A DNA stretch of 64,000 nt, from contig NZ_JAIUZY010000013.1 of NCBI RefSeq assembly GCF_020171625.1, forward strand, positions 87,252-151,251. The letters are read 5' to 3'. Shown here in pieces: positions 1 through 7,870 of this stretch. The notes under the pieces were generated by a model. That model was not told where the DNA came from, did not search any database, and saw only the letters and a program-made list of their open reading frames with translations. How positions within the stretch are numbered: the stretch's first letter is position 1; every line of letters begins with the position of its first letter. The DNA is from Salipiger bermudensis. Lineage in GTDB: Bacteria > Pseudomonadota > Alphaproteobacteria > Rhodobacterales > Rhodobacteraceae. The translations under genes and the position numbers were made by a program.

Positions 1-642
1 GATCGGCAGGCTGCCCGCGGTCATCAGAAGCTCGCGCAGCGGGCCGTCGGGATTGAAGGTGAACTTCACCGTGTGTTCGTCGAGCGCCTCGGCCTTCTCG
101 ATGTCGTTGAACTGCACCCGGAAGCTCGGCAGGCCCTTCTCGACCAACGTGTTGAACGAGAACACCACGTCTTCGGCGGTGACCGGCGTGCCGTCGCGGA
201 ACTCGGCCTCGGGGCGCATGTGGAAGATGATCCACTCGCGGCTCTCCGGGTATTCCACGCTTTCGGCGATGAGGCCGTACATGCTGTCGGGTTCGTCCAG
301 CGTGCCGGTGAGCAGGCTGTCATAGAAGACCGACGACATCGCCGCGGCGTTGCCCTTAAGGATGTAGGGGGTGAGGCTGTCGAAGGTGCCGAAGGCCCAG
401 GTCGACATTTCGCCGCCCTTGGGGGCCTCGGGGTTCACGTAGTCGAAATGCGCGAAGCCTTCGGGGTATTTCAGCTCGCCGAAGGACGACACGCCGTGCG
501 AGGTGATGATGGTCTCGTCCTCTTGCGCGGCGTCCTGCGCAAAGGCGGCCGGGGCCGAGAGCGCAAGGCCGAGAGCGAATAGCGCTGATCCGAGGGACAG
601 GGCGGGTCGGGCGGTGGCGGCGCGCGTCATCGTTCGGATCAT
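1..642 (-). CDS. ABC transporter substrate-binding protein, family 5 (partial, N-terminal part)
   Basis: Only the first 214 codons lie in the window; the gene continues past position 1. The ATG at 642 follows a GGGGAG ribosome binding site. Residues 1-36 form a Sec signal peptide ending AAFAQ. The mature part begins with the HGVSSFGELKYP segment and includes NPEAPKGG and FRDGTPVTAEDVVFS, typical of periplasmic peptide/nickel-type (SBP_bac_5) binding proteins and especially the YejA/microcin C branch. It would bind oligopeptides in the periplasm for an ABC importer whose permeases probably lie beyond the window edge. Family assignment is firm; the substrate is inferred. Confidence 0.88.
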   Translation of the reverse strand, partial: MIRTMTRAATARPALSLGSALFALGLALSAPAAFAQDAAQEDETIITSHGVSSFGELKYPEGFAHFDYVNPEAPKGGEMSTWAFGTFDSLTPYILKGNAAAMSSVFYDSLLTGTLDEPDSMYGLIAESVEYPESREWIIFHMRPEAEFRDGTPVTAEDVVFSFNTLVEKGLPSFRVQFNDIEKAEALDEHTVKFTFNPDGPLRELLMTAGSLPI

Positions 643-810
643 CTGGGCTCCCCTTGCTGTCGGCTTCTTACGTGCCGGTTGATCTAAGCTAAGGGCGCGC
701 CGCGCCTACATTCAAGCGGTGTTTGCTAGAGTCTGCGTGAACGGAGCGCGATTTCGCCGCGAGGGGGCGGGGGCCTGCACGACCGGACGGCAGAATGAAA
801 CAGCCCAATG

Positions 811-839
811 AAAAAGGCCGCGACGAAGCGCGGCCTTTC
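811..839 (-). terminator. Rho-independent terminator after the cytochrome c gene
   Basis: Read on the minus strand, AAAGGCCGCG and CGCGGCCTTT arms form a near-perfect stem with a short loop, followed by a T run. It starts about 25 bp after the cytochrome c stop codon. Confidence 0.7.
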
Positions 840-863
840 GAAACTCTGCAACCGCACTCGAGG

Positions 864-1373
864 TCAGTTGGTGCTTTCCAGATAGGCGATCAGGTTCACC
901 CGGTCGGCGGGCTTGCTGAGGCCTGCAAAGCTCATCGTGGTGCCCGGTGCGGCGTTGCGCGGGCTCTCGAGGAAGGCGAACAGGTTCTCGGGGCTCCAGA
1001 CGTCGCCGACCTGGTTGAGCGCGCCGGAATAGCCAAAGCCGCCCACGGTGCCGATCTCGCGGCCCACCACACCGTTCAGGTGCGGACCGGTCGCGTCGGT
1101 GCCATCGAGCTTGTGGCAGGCGCGGCACTTGCCGAACACGCGCTCGCCGGCGCCGGCATCCGCCTCGGACATCAGCGTGGCGAAATCGACCTCTTCTTCC
1201 GGTTCGGCAGCGCCGTCGCCGCCGGTCTCGATGACATAGGCTGCCGCGTGCTCTTCGCCGTGGCCGCCGCCCGTGCTGTAGAGCAAGTCGCCAGCCCAGT
1301 TGCCTAGCAGGTAGATCAGAAGCGCACCGCAGAGTCCGCCTACCGCTTTGGTAATCGTCATCGTGTCAAACAT
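864..1373 (-). CDS. membrane-anchored c-type cytochrome
   Basis: A 169-residue protein. Residues about 8-30 form one uncleaved N-terminal membrane anchor (VGGLCGALLIYLLGNWAG), then comes an acidic Glu-rich linker, then a class I cytochrome c domain. The haem motif CRACH is at about residue 83, and the likely axial Met lies in GTTMSFAGL near the C-terminus. The layout matches CycM/cytochrome c-y proteins, which carry electrons in the periplasm between the bc1 complex and terminal oxidases or reaction centres while tethered to the membrane. It is transcribed away from pheA and ends at a strong terminator. The anchored-carrier role is inferred from family architecture. Confidence 0.88.
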   Translation of the reverse strand: MFDTMTITKAVGGLCGALLIYLLGNWAGDLLYSTGGGHGEEHAAAYVIETGGDGAAEPEEEVDFATLMSEADAGAGERVFGKCRACHKLDGTDATGPHLNGVVGREIGTVGGFGYSGALNQVGDVWSPENLFAFLESPRNAAPGTTMSFAGLSKPADRVNLIAYLESTN

Positions 1374-1504
1374 ATGCTGTGTGTCCCAAGAATGTCCTCC
1401 GGCCGGTGTCTACGGCTTCCCTTGTCGTCTGGCAAGGTATAGAACCCGCGACCAATCGCGCAAGAGGCCATTGCGCATCGAAAAAGAGAGAAATGGACGC
1501 ACCC

Positions 1505-2338
1505 ATGACCGACCGGATCGCCTTTCAGGGAGAGCTTGGCGCCTATTCGCACGAGGCCTGCCGCGATGCCCGGCCCGACATGGAGGCGCTGCCGTGCCAC
1601 ACCTTCGAGGAGGTGATCGACGCGGTGCAGAGCGGCCGCGCCAAGCTCGCGATGCTGCCGGTCGAAAACACCACCTATGGCCGGGTCGCCGACATCCACC
1701 GCCTGCTGCCCGCCAGCGGCCTGCGCATCGTCGACGAGGCCTTCGTGCGGGTGCATATCAGCCTGATGGCGCTGCCCGGCGTGAAGCTCGAAGAGCTGCG
1801 CAAGGTGCGGGCGCATCTGGTGCTGATCCCGCAGGCGGCGAGCTTTCTCGAGAAATACGGCATCAAGGGCGAGGCGGCGGCGGACAGCGCCGGGGCCGCG
1901 GCCGAACTGGCCGAGAGCGGCGTGCGCGACGAAGGCGTGCTGGCCTCCGACCTCGCGGCCGAGACCTACGGGCTCGAGATCCTCGCGCAGCACATCGAGG
2001 ACCACGCCCACAACACCACCCGCTTCCTGATCATGGGCAAGGAGGCCGACCTGACGCGCCGCGGCACCCACGGAATGATGACCACCTTCATCTTCGAAGT
2101 GCGCAACATCCCGGCAGCGCTCTACAAGGCGATGGGCGGCTTTGCGACCAACGGCATCAACATGACCAAGCTCGAGAGCTACATGGTCAACGGCTCCTTC
2201 ACCGCGACGCAGTTCTACGCCGATATCGAGGGCCATCCCGACGATCCGGCGGTGCAGCGCGCGCTGGACGAGCTTGGGTATTTCACCAACCGGCTGGAGA
2301 TCCTCGGCGTCTATCCCCGCGATCCGCGGCGCGACTGA
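1505..2338 (+). CDS. pheA: prephenate dehydratase
   Basis: Converts prephenate to phenylpyruvate, committing chorismate-derived carbon to phenylalanine. The 277-residue protein has an N-terminal catalytic PDT domain (IAFQGELGAYSHEA; LPVENTTYGRVADIHRLL) and a C-terminal ACT domain for phenylalanine feedback (TTFIFEVRNIPAALYKAMG; GINMTKLESYM). It lacks a chorismate mutase domain, so it is the monofunctional type usual in Roseobacters. The ATG at 1505 gives the usual family start MTDRIAFQGE. The in-frame ATG at 1493 directly after AGAGAGAA is an alternative adding four residues. Confidence 0.95.
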   Translation: MTDRIAFQGELGAYSHEACRDARPDMEALPCHTFEEVIDAVQSGRAKLAMLPVENTTYGRVADIHRLLPASGLRIVDEAFVRVHISLMALPGVKLEELRKVRAHLVLIPQAASFLEKYGIKGEAAADSAGAAAELAESGVRDEGVLASDLAAETYGLEILAQHIEDHAHNTTRFLIMGKEADLTRRGTHGMMTTFIFEVRNIPAALYKAMGGFATNGINMTKLESYMVNGSFTATQFYADIEGHPDDPAVQRALDELGYFTNRLEILGVYPRDPRRD

Positions 2339-2359
2339 CGCAGCGGGGAGGGGAGAGAC

Positions 2360-2851
2360 ATGGACGACACCCAGATCATCGCGCGGGTCAGCGCGACCCC
2401 GGCGCGCCGGGTCATCGGCGTGGGCACGCTGGCGGCGCTCGGTGTGCTGCTGCTGTGGCTGCTGGTGGCCGAACCGCCGGTCGAGATTTACTGGAAGGCG
2501 CTGCTTCTGCTGCTCGGCCTCGCGGCCCTGTGGATGGCGCAGAGGATGTGGCGCGCGACCGGGCGCGTCCTGATCCTGACCGAGACGGGCCTGAGCGATA
2601 GCTCGGGCGCGGTGCTGGCGCGGGTCGAGGAGATCGCGAAGGTCGATCGCTCGATGTTCGCCATGAAGCCCTCGAACGGTTTTCTCATCCAGCTCAAAGA
2701 GACGCAGCCGCGGGCCTGGCAGCCGGGTCTTTGGTGGCGCATGGGCAAGCGGGTTGCCGTGGGCGGCGTGACCGCCGGGCGCGACACCAAGCCTTTGGCG
2801 GATGCGCTGTCGATGCTGGTGGCGCGGCACAAGGGCGAGGCGCAGTTCTAG
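2360..2851 (+). CDS. small membrane protein of unknown function
   Basis: A 163-residue protein starting at an ATG behind GGGGAGGGGAGAG, 21 bp after pheA, so probably co-transcribed with it. Two hydrophobic segments at about residues 18-37 and 42-58 form a hairpin in the inner membrane. The remaining hundred residues are soluble and look like a PH-like/YcxB-type beta domain (RVLILTETGLSDSSGAVLA...). No catalytic motif is visible and I do not assign a function. The gene is commonly found after pheA in this family, which suggests a conserved but undescribed partner. Confidence 0.7.
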   Translation: MDDTQIIARVSATPARRVIGVGTLAALGVLLLWLLVAEPPVEIYWKALLLLLGLAALWMAQRMWRATGRVLILTETGLSDSSGAVLARVEEIAKVDRSMFAMKPSNGFLIQLKETQPRAWQPGLWWRMGKRVAVGGVTAGRDTKPLADALSMLVARHKGEAQF

Positions 2852-2905
2852 AACGCTGACCTGAACGCGGGCGCAGCGCGCTCGATGCGGCTGCGCCTCT
2901 CTCGG

Positions 2906-3637
2906 TCAGGGGTACCTGTGACCATGTCCGCGGTTGGGCTCGACGTTGTTGGAGCCATCCTCGTTGCTGCAGTCGGTCGCGTTCTCGGCGTTGTTGTTGC
3001 ACAGCGAGCCGCCGGGGGCCTCCTGATCGCCGTTTCCCCAGCCGTTGTTGGCGTTCTGCGCCCGCGCAAACAGCACCTGCGGCGCATAGCGCGGATGCGT
3101 GAAGCTGTAGGTTCTGAGCTTCAGCGGATCGAGGCCCACGTTGAAGACCGGGTAATAGTCCTCGCTGGTCTCAATGAGGATCACCTGCTCGTTGTTCGCC
3201 ATGGCCGGCAGGCGATCGGCGTAGGTTTGGGCCTCGTTCCGGTTGAGTTCCTCGTAATCGCCACGCGCGGCGGACCAGACCACGGAGTATCGCCGACTGT
3301 TGGCGTTGTACTCGACGACGCTGACCCGAAGATCGGCGCTGTAGCGACCGGTCAGCTCATCCGGATCGGTGAGGTTCTGGGTCAGGAGGCCGAACAGCTT
3401 GAAGCTGTTGTCGATGAACGTGTCGTCGAGTTCCTCGGTCTCGCGCGACAGCATGTCGCCGATGGCATAGTTGGCCTTCTGATTGATCGATTGCTGGCGG
3501 AACACGTCGAAATAGACCCATGCCGCCCCGAACATCACGAAGAGCACCGGCAGCATCAGCATCACCTCGAGGGTGACGTAGCCTTCGGTGTTTCGAAAAA
3601 AGGTGCCGAGACGGGCTTTGATCGTCGTCGCTGTCAT
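2906..3637 (-). CDS. TadE-like pseudopilin-type protein
   Basis: A 243-residue protein, third gene of a three-gene minus-strand operon. The ATG at 3637 is chosen because AGGAGAGA sits six bases upstream; an upstream in-frame GTG at 3655 is less likely. The segment RNTEGYVTLEVMLMLPVLFVMFGAAWVYFDVF (residues about 15-46) is the TadE signature: a polar stretch, a conserved Glu and a hydrophobic helix. The C-terminal part is exported, Asn-rich (QNANNGWGNGDQE, CNNNAENATDCSNEDGSNN), and ends in a His/Gly/Tyr tail. TadE-like proteins are minor pilins of the Flp/Tad system. No Tad ATPase or secretin is nearby. Confidence 0.75.
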   Translation of the reverse strand: MTATTIKARLGTFFRNTEGYVTLEVMLMLPVLFVMFGAAWVYFDVFRQQSINQKANYAIGDMLSRETEELDDTFIDNSFKLFGLLTQNLTDPDELTGRYSADLRVSVVEYNANSRRYSVVWSAARGDYEELNRNEAQTYADRLPAMANNEQVILIETSEDYYPVFNVGLDPLKLRTYSFTHPRYAPQVLFARAQNANNGWGNGDQEAPGGSLCNNNAENATDCSNEDGSNNVEPNRGHGHRYP

Positions 3638-3651
3638 GGCTCTCTCCTGCC

Positions 3652-4188
3652 TCACATCGGCTCGTATACGAAGGTGGCGGTCGACACGACGCCGGTGAAA
3701 CCGTGCTCATCGACCTTCACGGGGGAGCCGATGCGCGACACGAGGGTGATCGGCCGGTACTTGTAGCACGCCCGCAGCAGCATGGCTTCGTGCTCCTGGC
3801 CGAACTGGAAGTTGCGCTGCGGCGTCACGTCGAGGGCCAGGTCGGTGCACTCGATGCTGGAGGGGGGATCGGTCCAGTCGCGTAGGTCGAGGCCGATCAT
3901 CTCGAGATGCAGCATCGTGGCGCAATTGCCAAGGATCGTCGTCCGGTCGCAGATCATCTGCTTGAGCTGGGCGTGGGTGTAGGTGTGGCCGGTGCCAAGC
4001 CGCACGTCGCGCACCGTCAGGTCCATCGCGCGCTCGAGCTGGGTGTGGCGCAGCGTCATGGCACCGACCTCGATGGTCGACAGGCCAATGCCCAGCATCA
4101 CCGGCATCCAGAGCGCGAAGGGGACGACGGCCGAGCCGTCTTCGCTCTTGATCAGGCGGCGGAGGGTGGTTGCAATGCGGCCGATCAT
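3652..4188 (-). CDS. TadE/TadF-like minor pilin
   Basis: A 178-residue protein whose ATG overlaps the stop of the upstream TadG-like gene in an ATGA, implying translational coupling. The N-terminus carries SEDGSAVVPFALWMPVMLGIGLSTIEVGAMTL, a TadE/F-type segment followed by a helix in which the usual Glu is at the far end of the hydrophobic run. The rest is extracytoplasmic with four cysteines (ICDRTTILGNC, IECTD, RACYKY) that could form disulfides. It probably assembles with its two operon partners in a surface or pilus structure. The TadE/F class is clear from the first 45 residues; the role is inferred. Confidence 0.7.
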   Translation of the reverse strand: MIGRIATTLRRLIKSEDGSAVVPFALWMPVMLGIGLSTIEVGAMTLRHTQLERAMDLTVRDVRLGTGHTYTHAQLKQMICDRTTILGNCATMLHLEMIGLDLRDWTDPPSSIECTDLALDVTPQRNFQFGQEHEAMLLRACYKYRPITLVSRIGSPVKVDEHGFTGVVSTATFVYEPM

Positions 4189-5618
4189 TGCGTCAGCCTC
4201 AGCTGGTTCAGCGTCTGGGCGATGGTCGAGAAGGCCTCGGAGATCTCGACGCCTTCGACGCGGAAGAAGTGCGCGGGCGAGGAGGCGCAGCGCTCCATCA
4301 CGTTGGCACCGTGGTTCGACACCTCGAAGCCGATGGTCCAGATCAGCACGCCCTGACGCTTGGCGGCGGTGCAGATGCTGCTCAGCAGGGCGTCGCCGGT
4401 CGCGGCATCGTACTTCTGGTAATAGAAACTGTCGCGGTTCCAGTAGTTCACGTAGTGGTTCAGGTAGTGCCAGAGGTTGTAGCGCGACCAGTGCTCGACC
4501 TCGTTCTCGTCGTCATAGGCCCAGTTCTGGATGCGGAACGACCGGTCGTGCTGGCCGTCGGTCATCAGCACGATGGTCTTGAGCACGTCGGTGTCGCTGT
4601 AGGCGACCGGGCGGCCCTCGAACACAGCATCGACCGTGCCGTTGGCGATCATGCCAGACGCGATTCTCTGGGTCGACGGATCGAGCAGGGCGCTGGCCCA
4701 TTTCATTCCCATGAAGATCGAGGTGCCGGCGCGGGGCTGCAGCTGGCCGATCTGGGTCTTCAGCGCGTTCGCGTCCTGGCTCCATGGGCGGATCTGCTCG
4801 TAGGCATAGCGCGGGCAGATCGTGTCGCTCAGGCTGTTGCTGCCGGAGTAGTTCCACTGGAAGTGCTGCATCTGGTCGTAGGTCAGCGAGAAGTCGAGCG
4901 CGGGCGAGCTGAAGACGCTGTTCGGCATCTCGAGGCAGTACGAGTCGTCATGCCTGTAATTCACGTTGAGATAGCTCAGGATCTCGGGGCCGGCATTCAC
5001 ATGCTCGGAATAGGGCACCAGCGAGATCGACACGAGATCCTCGGTGCTATCGTCGAGCAGCGTGTCGACGAAGTCGGACGCGGCGGTCTGAAGCTCGGCC
5101 ATCTTGTCGCCGTCATCCATCGAGCCCGATATGTCGAGCACCATCGAGACCTCGACCTTGTTGATGCGCTCCATCGCCTGCGCGTGGCCGCCGGCCTGCA
5201 TGTTGTCGATGCCGATGAGCTGCATGAAGTTCGACGGCATGGTGCGGTAGCCGTCCGCGGTGACGGTGCGGTAGTTCAGCCCCTCGTCGACATCGACCGA
5301 GACCAGCGCATCGGACAGGCCCATCCTGGCCATGTAGTCTTCGACCACGCCTTGGGCATCGAGTTCGTTGTCGAGGTCGGCGGCGGCCAGCACCGCGCGG
5401 TCGAGCGTGTTCTGGATCTTGGTGCGCTGCAGTTCGGCATACATCATGTCGATGCCGATTCCGCCGAAGATCATCATCATCAGCGACAGGGCGACCGCCA
5501 TGAAGGTCATGGTGCCAGACTCGGCCCGGCGAAAGCTCTCACACTGTGTGATGAAAGCGGACAGCGCGGTGCCCGTCTGCCGGAGGAACGCGCCTCCGAG
5601 AGCATGAACCTGCTCCAT
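4185..5618 (-). CDS. TadG-like pilus assembly protein with von Willebrand A domain
   Basis: A 477-residue protein and first gene of the Tad-like operon; GGAG lies upstream of the ATG. Residues about 30-60 (RAESGTMTFMAVALSLMMMIFGGIGIDMMYAE) form the TadG/TadE_N membrane segment. From about residue 150 it has a vWA domain with an intact MIDAS start, VLDISGSM, and a later VLMTDGQHD strand, so a metal-dependent adhesion surface is plausible. TadG proteins span the envelope and support Flp pilus biogenesis or adhesion. Here the three structural genes stand alone, so the machinery must be encoded elsewhere. Confidence 0.8.
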   Translation of the reverse strand: MEQVHALGGAFLRQTGTALSAFITQCESFRRAESGTMTFMAVALSLMMMIFGGIGIDMMYAELQRTKIQNTLDRAVLAAADLDNELDAQGVVEDYMARMGLSDALVSVDVDEGLNYRTVTADGYRTMPSNFMQLIGIDNMQAGGHAQAMERINKVEVSMVLDISGSMDDGDKMAELQTAASDFVDTLLDDSTEDLVSISLVPYSEHVNAGPEILSYLNVNYRHDDSYCLEMPNSVFSSPALDFSLTYDQMQHFQWNYSGSNSLSDTICPRYAYEQIRPWSQDANALKTQIGQLQPRAGTSIFMGMKWASALLDPSTQRIASGMIANGTVDAVFEGRPVAYSDTDVLKTIVLMTDGQHDRSFRIQNWAYDDENEVEHWSRYNLWHYLNHYVNYWNRDSFYYQKYDAATGDALLSSICTAAKRQGVLIWTIGFEVSNHGANVMERCASSPAHFFRVEGVEISEAFSTIAQTLNQLRLTQ

Positions 5619-5954
5619 GTTCCCAACTCCTTCCCGCCGGAATTTCTCCGGAAGGTCCCACTCGATACGATCTTGCGATGGGGACGGGTATGCTCAGCCA
5701 TCGTGGCCAAATTGGGGCCAATTTATTGGTAAACTTCTGCAAGATTTGGGCAGTGTGCGGACAGAAACCGCCGGTTTCCCGGAGTTGTTTAGGCAGAGGG
5801 GACAGTCTTCCCGGATAGCGCGAAGAAAGCGTGAATTCCTTGTCTCGAATTCATCGAAAAAAGGGTTTTGCCAAACGATTCTGGCAAACTAGAGTTAACG
5901 CCAGAAGTCGATCATGACCCGCAAAAGGGCAGGCGACCGATGGAAGGAGACACC
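5619..5954. other. divergent intergenic region, promoters for the TadG-like and dehydrogenase genes
   Basis: About 335 bp between divergently transcribed genes, noticeably more A/T-rich than its surroundings (for example GGGGCCAATTTATTGG and AATTCATCGAAAAAAGGG). It must hold both promoters. I saw no convincing small gene and no clear operator. Confidence 0.5.
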
Positions 5955-7391
5955 ATGTGCGCTGCACCGGCGAATGAGCCGACGTTCCGCGAGAGCGTCG
6001 ATCTAATGTTCAACCGGGCCGCGGCCCTGATGGATCTCCCCCCCGGGCTCGAGGAAAAGATCAGGGTCTGCAACGCCACCTACACGGTGCGCTTCGGGGT
6101 GCGGCTGCGCGGCCAGATCCACACCTTCACCGGCTACCGCGCGGTGCATTCCGAACATATGGAGCCGGTCAAGGGCGGCATCCGCTATGCCTCGGCGGTC
6201 GATCAGGACGAGGTCGAGGCGCTGGCGGCGCTGATGACCTACAAGTGCGCGCTGGTCGAGGCGCCGTTCGGCGGCTCAAAGGGCGGGCTGTGCATCAACC
6301 CGCGCGACTATGACGAGCACGAACTCGAACGGATCACCCGGCGCTTTGCCTACGAGCTCATCAAGCGCGACCTGATCAATCCCAGCCAGAACGTGCCCGC
6401 CCCCGACATGGGCACCGGCGAGCGCGAGATGGCGTGGATGGCCGATCAGTATGCCCGCATGAACACCACCGACATCAACTCGCGGGCCTGCGTGACCGGC
6501 AAGCCGCTCAACGCGGGCGGCATCGCCGGTCGGGTCGAGGCGACGGGCCGCGGCGTGCAATACGCCCTGCGCGAGTTCTTCCGCCACCCCGAGGACGCGT
6601 CGATCGCCGGGCTTTCCGGCAAGCTCGAGGGCAAGCGGGTGGTGGTGCAGGGGCTCGGCAACGTGGGCTACCACGCCGCCAAGTTCCTCTCCGAGGAGGA
6701 CGGGGCGCTGGTCGTCGGCATCATCGAGCGCGACGGCGCGCTCTATGATCCGGCCGGCCTCAATGTCGAGCGGGTGCGCGACTGGATGACACGCCATGGC
6801 GGGCTGAAGGGCTATCCCGAAGCCAGCGAACTGGTCGATGGCGCCAGCGTGATGGAAAGCGAGTGCGACATCCTGATCCCGGCGGCGCTCGAGGGGGTCA
6901 TCAACCTCACCAATGTCCACAGGATCCAGGCCAAGCTGATCATTGAGGCGGCCAACGGCCCAATCACCGCCGGCGCAGACGATATCCTGCGCAACCGCGG
7001 CACGGTGATCATTCCCGATCTCTACGCCAACGCGGGCGGGGTGACAGTCAGCTATTTCGAATGGGTGAAGAACCTCAGCCACATCCGCTTTGGCCGTATG
7101 CAGCGGCGCCAGGAAGAGTCGCGCCACCAGCTCGTGGTCGACGAACTCGAGCGGCTCGATCACATGCTGGGCGACGCCTGGAGCCTGACGCCGAGCTTCA
7201 AGGAAAAGTACCTGCGCGGCGCCGACGAACTCGAGCTTGTGCGCTCGGGGCTCGATGACACCATGCGCGTCGCCTACCAGTCGATGCGCGAGGTCTGGCA
7301 CGGGCGCGAGGACGTCACCGATCTGCGCACCGCCGCCTTCATCGTCGCCATCGATCGCGTGGCGAGCAGCTACCGTGCCAAGGGACTCTGA
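5955..7391 (+). CDS. Glu/Leu/Phe/Val dehydrogenase (glutamate dehydrogenase type)
   Basis: A 478-residue cytosolic enzyme that interconverts an amino acid, usually glutamate, with its 2-oxo acid and ammonia using NAD(P). The ATG at 5955 follows AAGGAGA, which decides against the ATG at 5940. The substrate domain has VKGGIRYA and APFGGSKGGL, containing the catalytic lysine, and the catalytic aspartate lies in VPAPDMGTG. The Rossmann domain has VVVQGLGNVG. The length exceeds bacterial GdhA of about 450 residues because of a long C-terminal tail (residues about 375-478), a pattern seen in Roseobacter and Deinococcus homologues. It is a single-gene transcript followed by a GC hairpin. Specificity for glutamate is probable but not shown by the sequence. 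Confidence 0.9.
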   Translation: MCAAPANEPTFRESVDLMFNRAAALMDLPPGLEEKIRVCNATYTVRFGVRLRGQIHTFTGYRAVHSEHMEPVKGGIRYASAVDQDEVEALAALMTYKCALVEAPFGGSKGGLCINPRDYDEHELERITRRFAYELIKRDLINPSQNVPAPDMGTGEREMAWMADQYARMNTTDINSRACVTGKPLNAGGIAGRVEATGRGVQYALREFFRHPEDASIAGLSGKLEGKRVVVQGLGNVGYHAAKFLSEEDGALVVGIIERDGALYDPAGLNVERVRDWMTRHGGLKGYPEASELVDGASVMESECDILIPAALEGVINLTNVHRIQAKLIIEAANGPITAGADDILRNRGTVIIPDLYANAGGVTVSYFEWVKNLSHIRFGRMQRRQEESRHQLVVDELERLDHMLGDAWSLTPSFKEKYLRGADELELVRSGLDDTMRVAYQSMREVWHGREDVTDLRTAAFIVAIDRVASSYRAKGL

Positions 7392-7416
7392 GCCGCGGTC
7401 CGTCAAAGCGTAACCC

Positions 7417-7438
7417 GGGCGGCGTGACAGCGCCGCCC
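7417..7438 (+). terminator. GC-rich hairpin after the dehydrogenase gene
   Basis: GGGCGGCG and CGCCGCCC arms form a perfect 8-bp stem with a 6-base loop, 26 bp after the stop codon. There is no T run, so termination efficiency is uncertain. Confidence 0.4.
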
Positions 7439-7486
7439 GCCCGCGTTAAGGCTCTCGCCGTCGCATTCACAGCAGGAGCCCGCGCC

Positions 7487-7789
7487 ATGATCCTTCGCCT
7501 GACCCTCGCCCCCACGCTTGCCCTTGGGCTTCTGGCCAGCCTTGCCGTCCCTGCGCAGGCGCAGCAGGACAAGGCCGCCGCCTGCGCGAAATCCGCCGGG
7601 GTCGTGATGCAGGCGGTCGAGGCGCGCAAGCAGCGAGCTGCGAAGTCCCAGGCCCGCGCCGTCCTGCGCGAGCAGATCGGCGACCGTAGCGCGGGCGATA
7701 TGCTGGCCGACTGGATCTGGTCGCTGCCCGAAGACCAGCTCACCGACGAGGTCGGCGCGGCGTGGGAGGCGCAGTGCCTCGCGCAGTGA
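7487..7789 (+). CDS. small secreted protein of unknown function
   Basis: A 100-residue protein with the ATG at 7487 behind AGCAGGAG. Residues 1-24 form a signal peptide (MILRLTLAPTLALGLLASLA) with cleavage at AQA-Q, so it is probably periplasmic. The mature part is mostly alpha-helical, with two cysteines (AACAKS and AQCLAQ) near its ends that could bond. I do not recognise a family. It stands alone between the dehydrogenase and dnaG. Confidence 0.65.
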   Translation: MILRLTLAPTLALGLLASLAVPAQAQQDKAAACAKSAGVVMQAVEARKQRAAKSQARAVLREQIGDRSAGDMLADWIWSLPEDQLTDEVGAAWEAQCLAQ

Positions 7790-7870
7790 CGCACGGGCAA
7801 GTGCTGCCTATTTGAGACAAGCTGTTCAGGCCATCTGGACTCGGCGCGCCGCTGCCCCGATATTCGCAGC

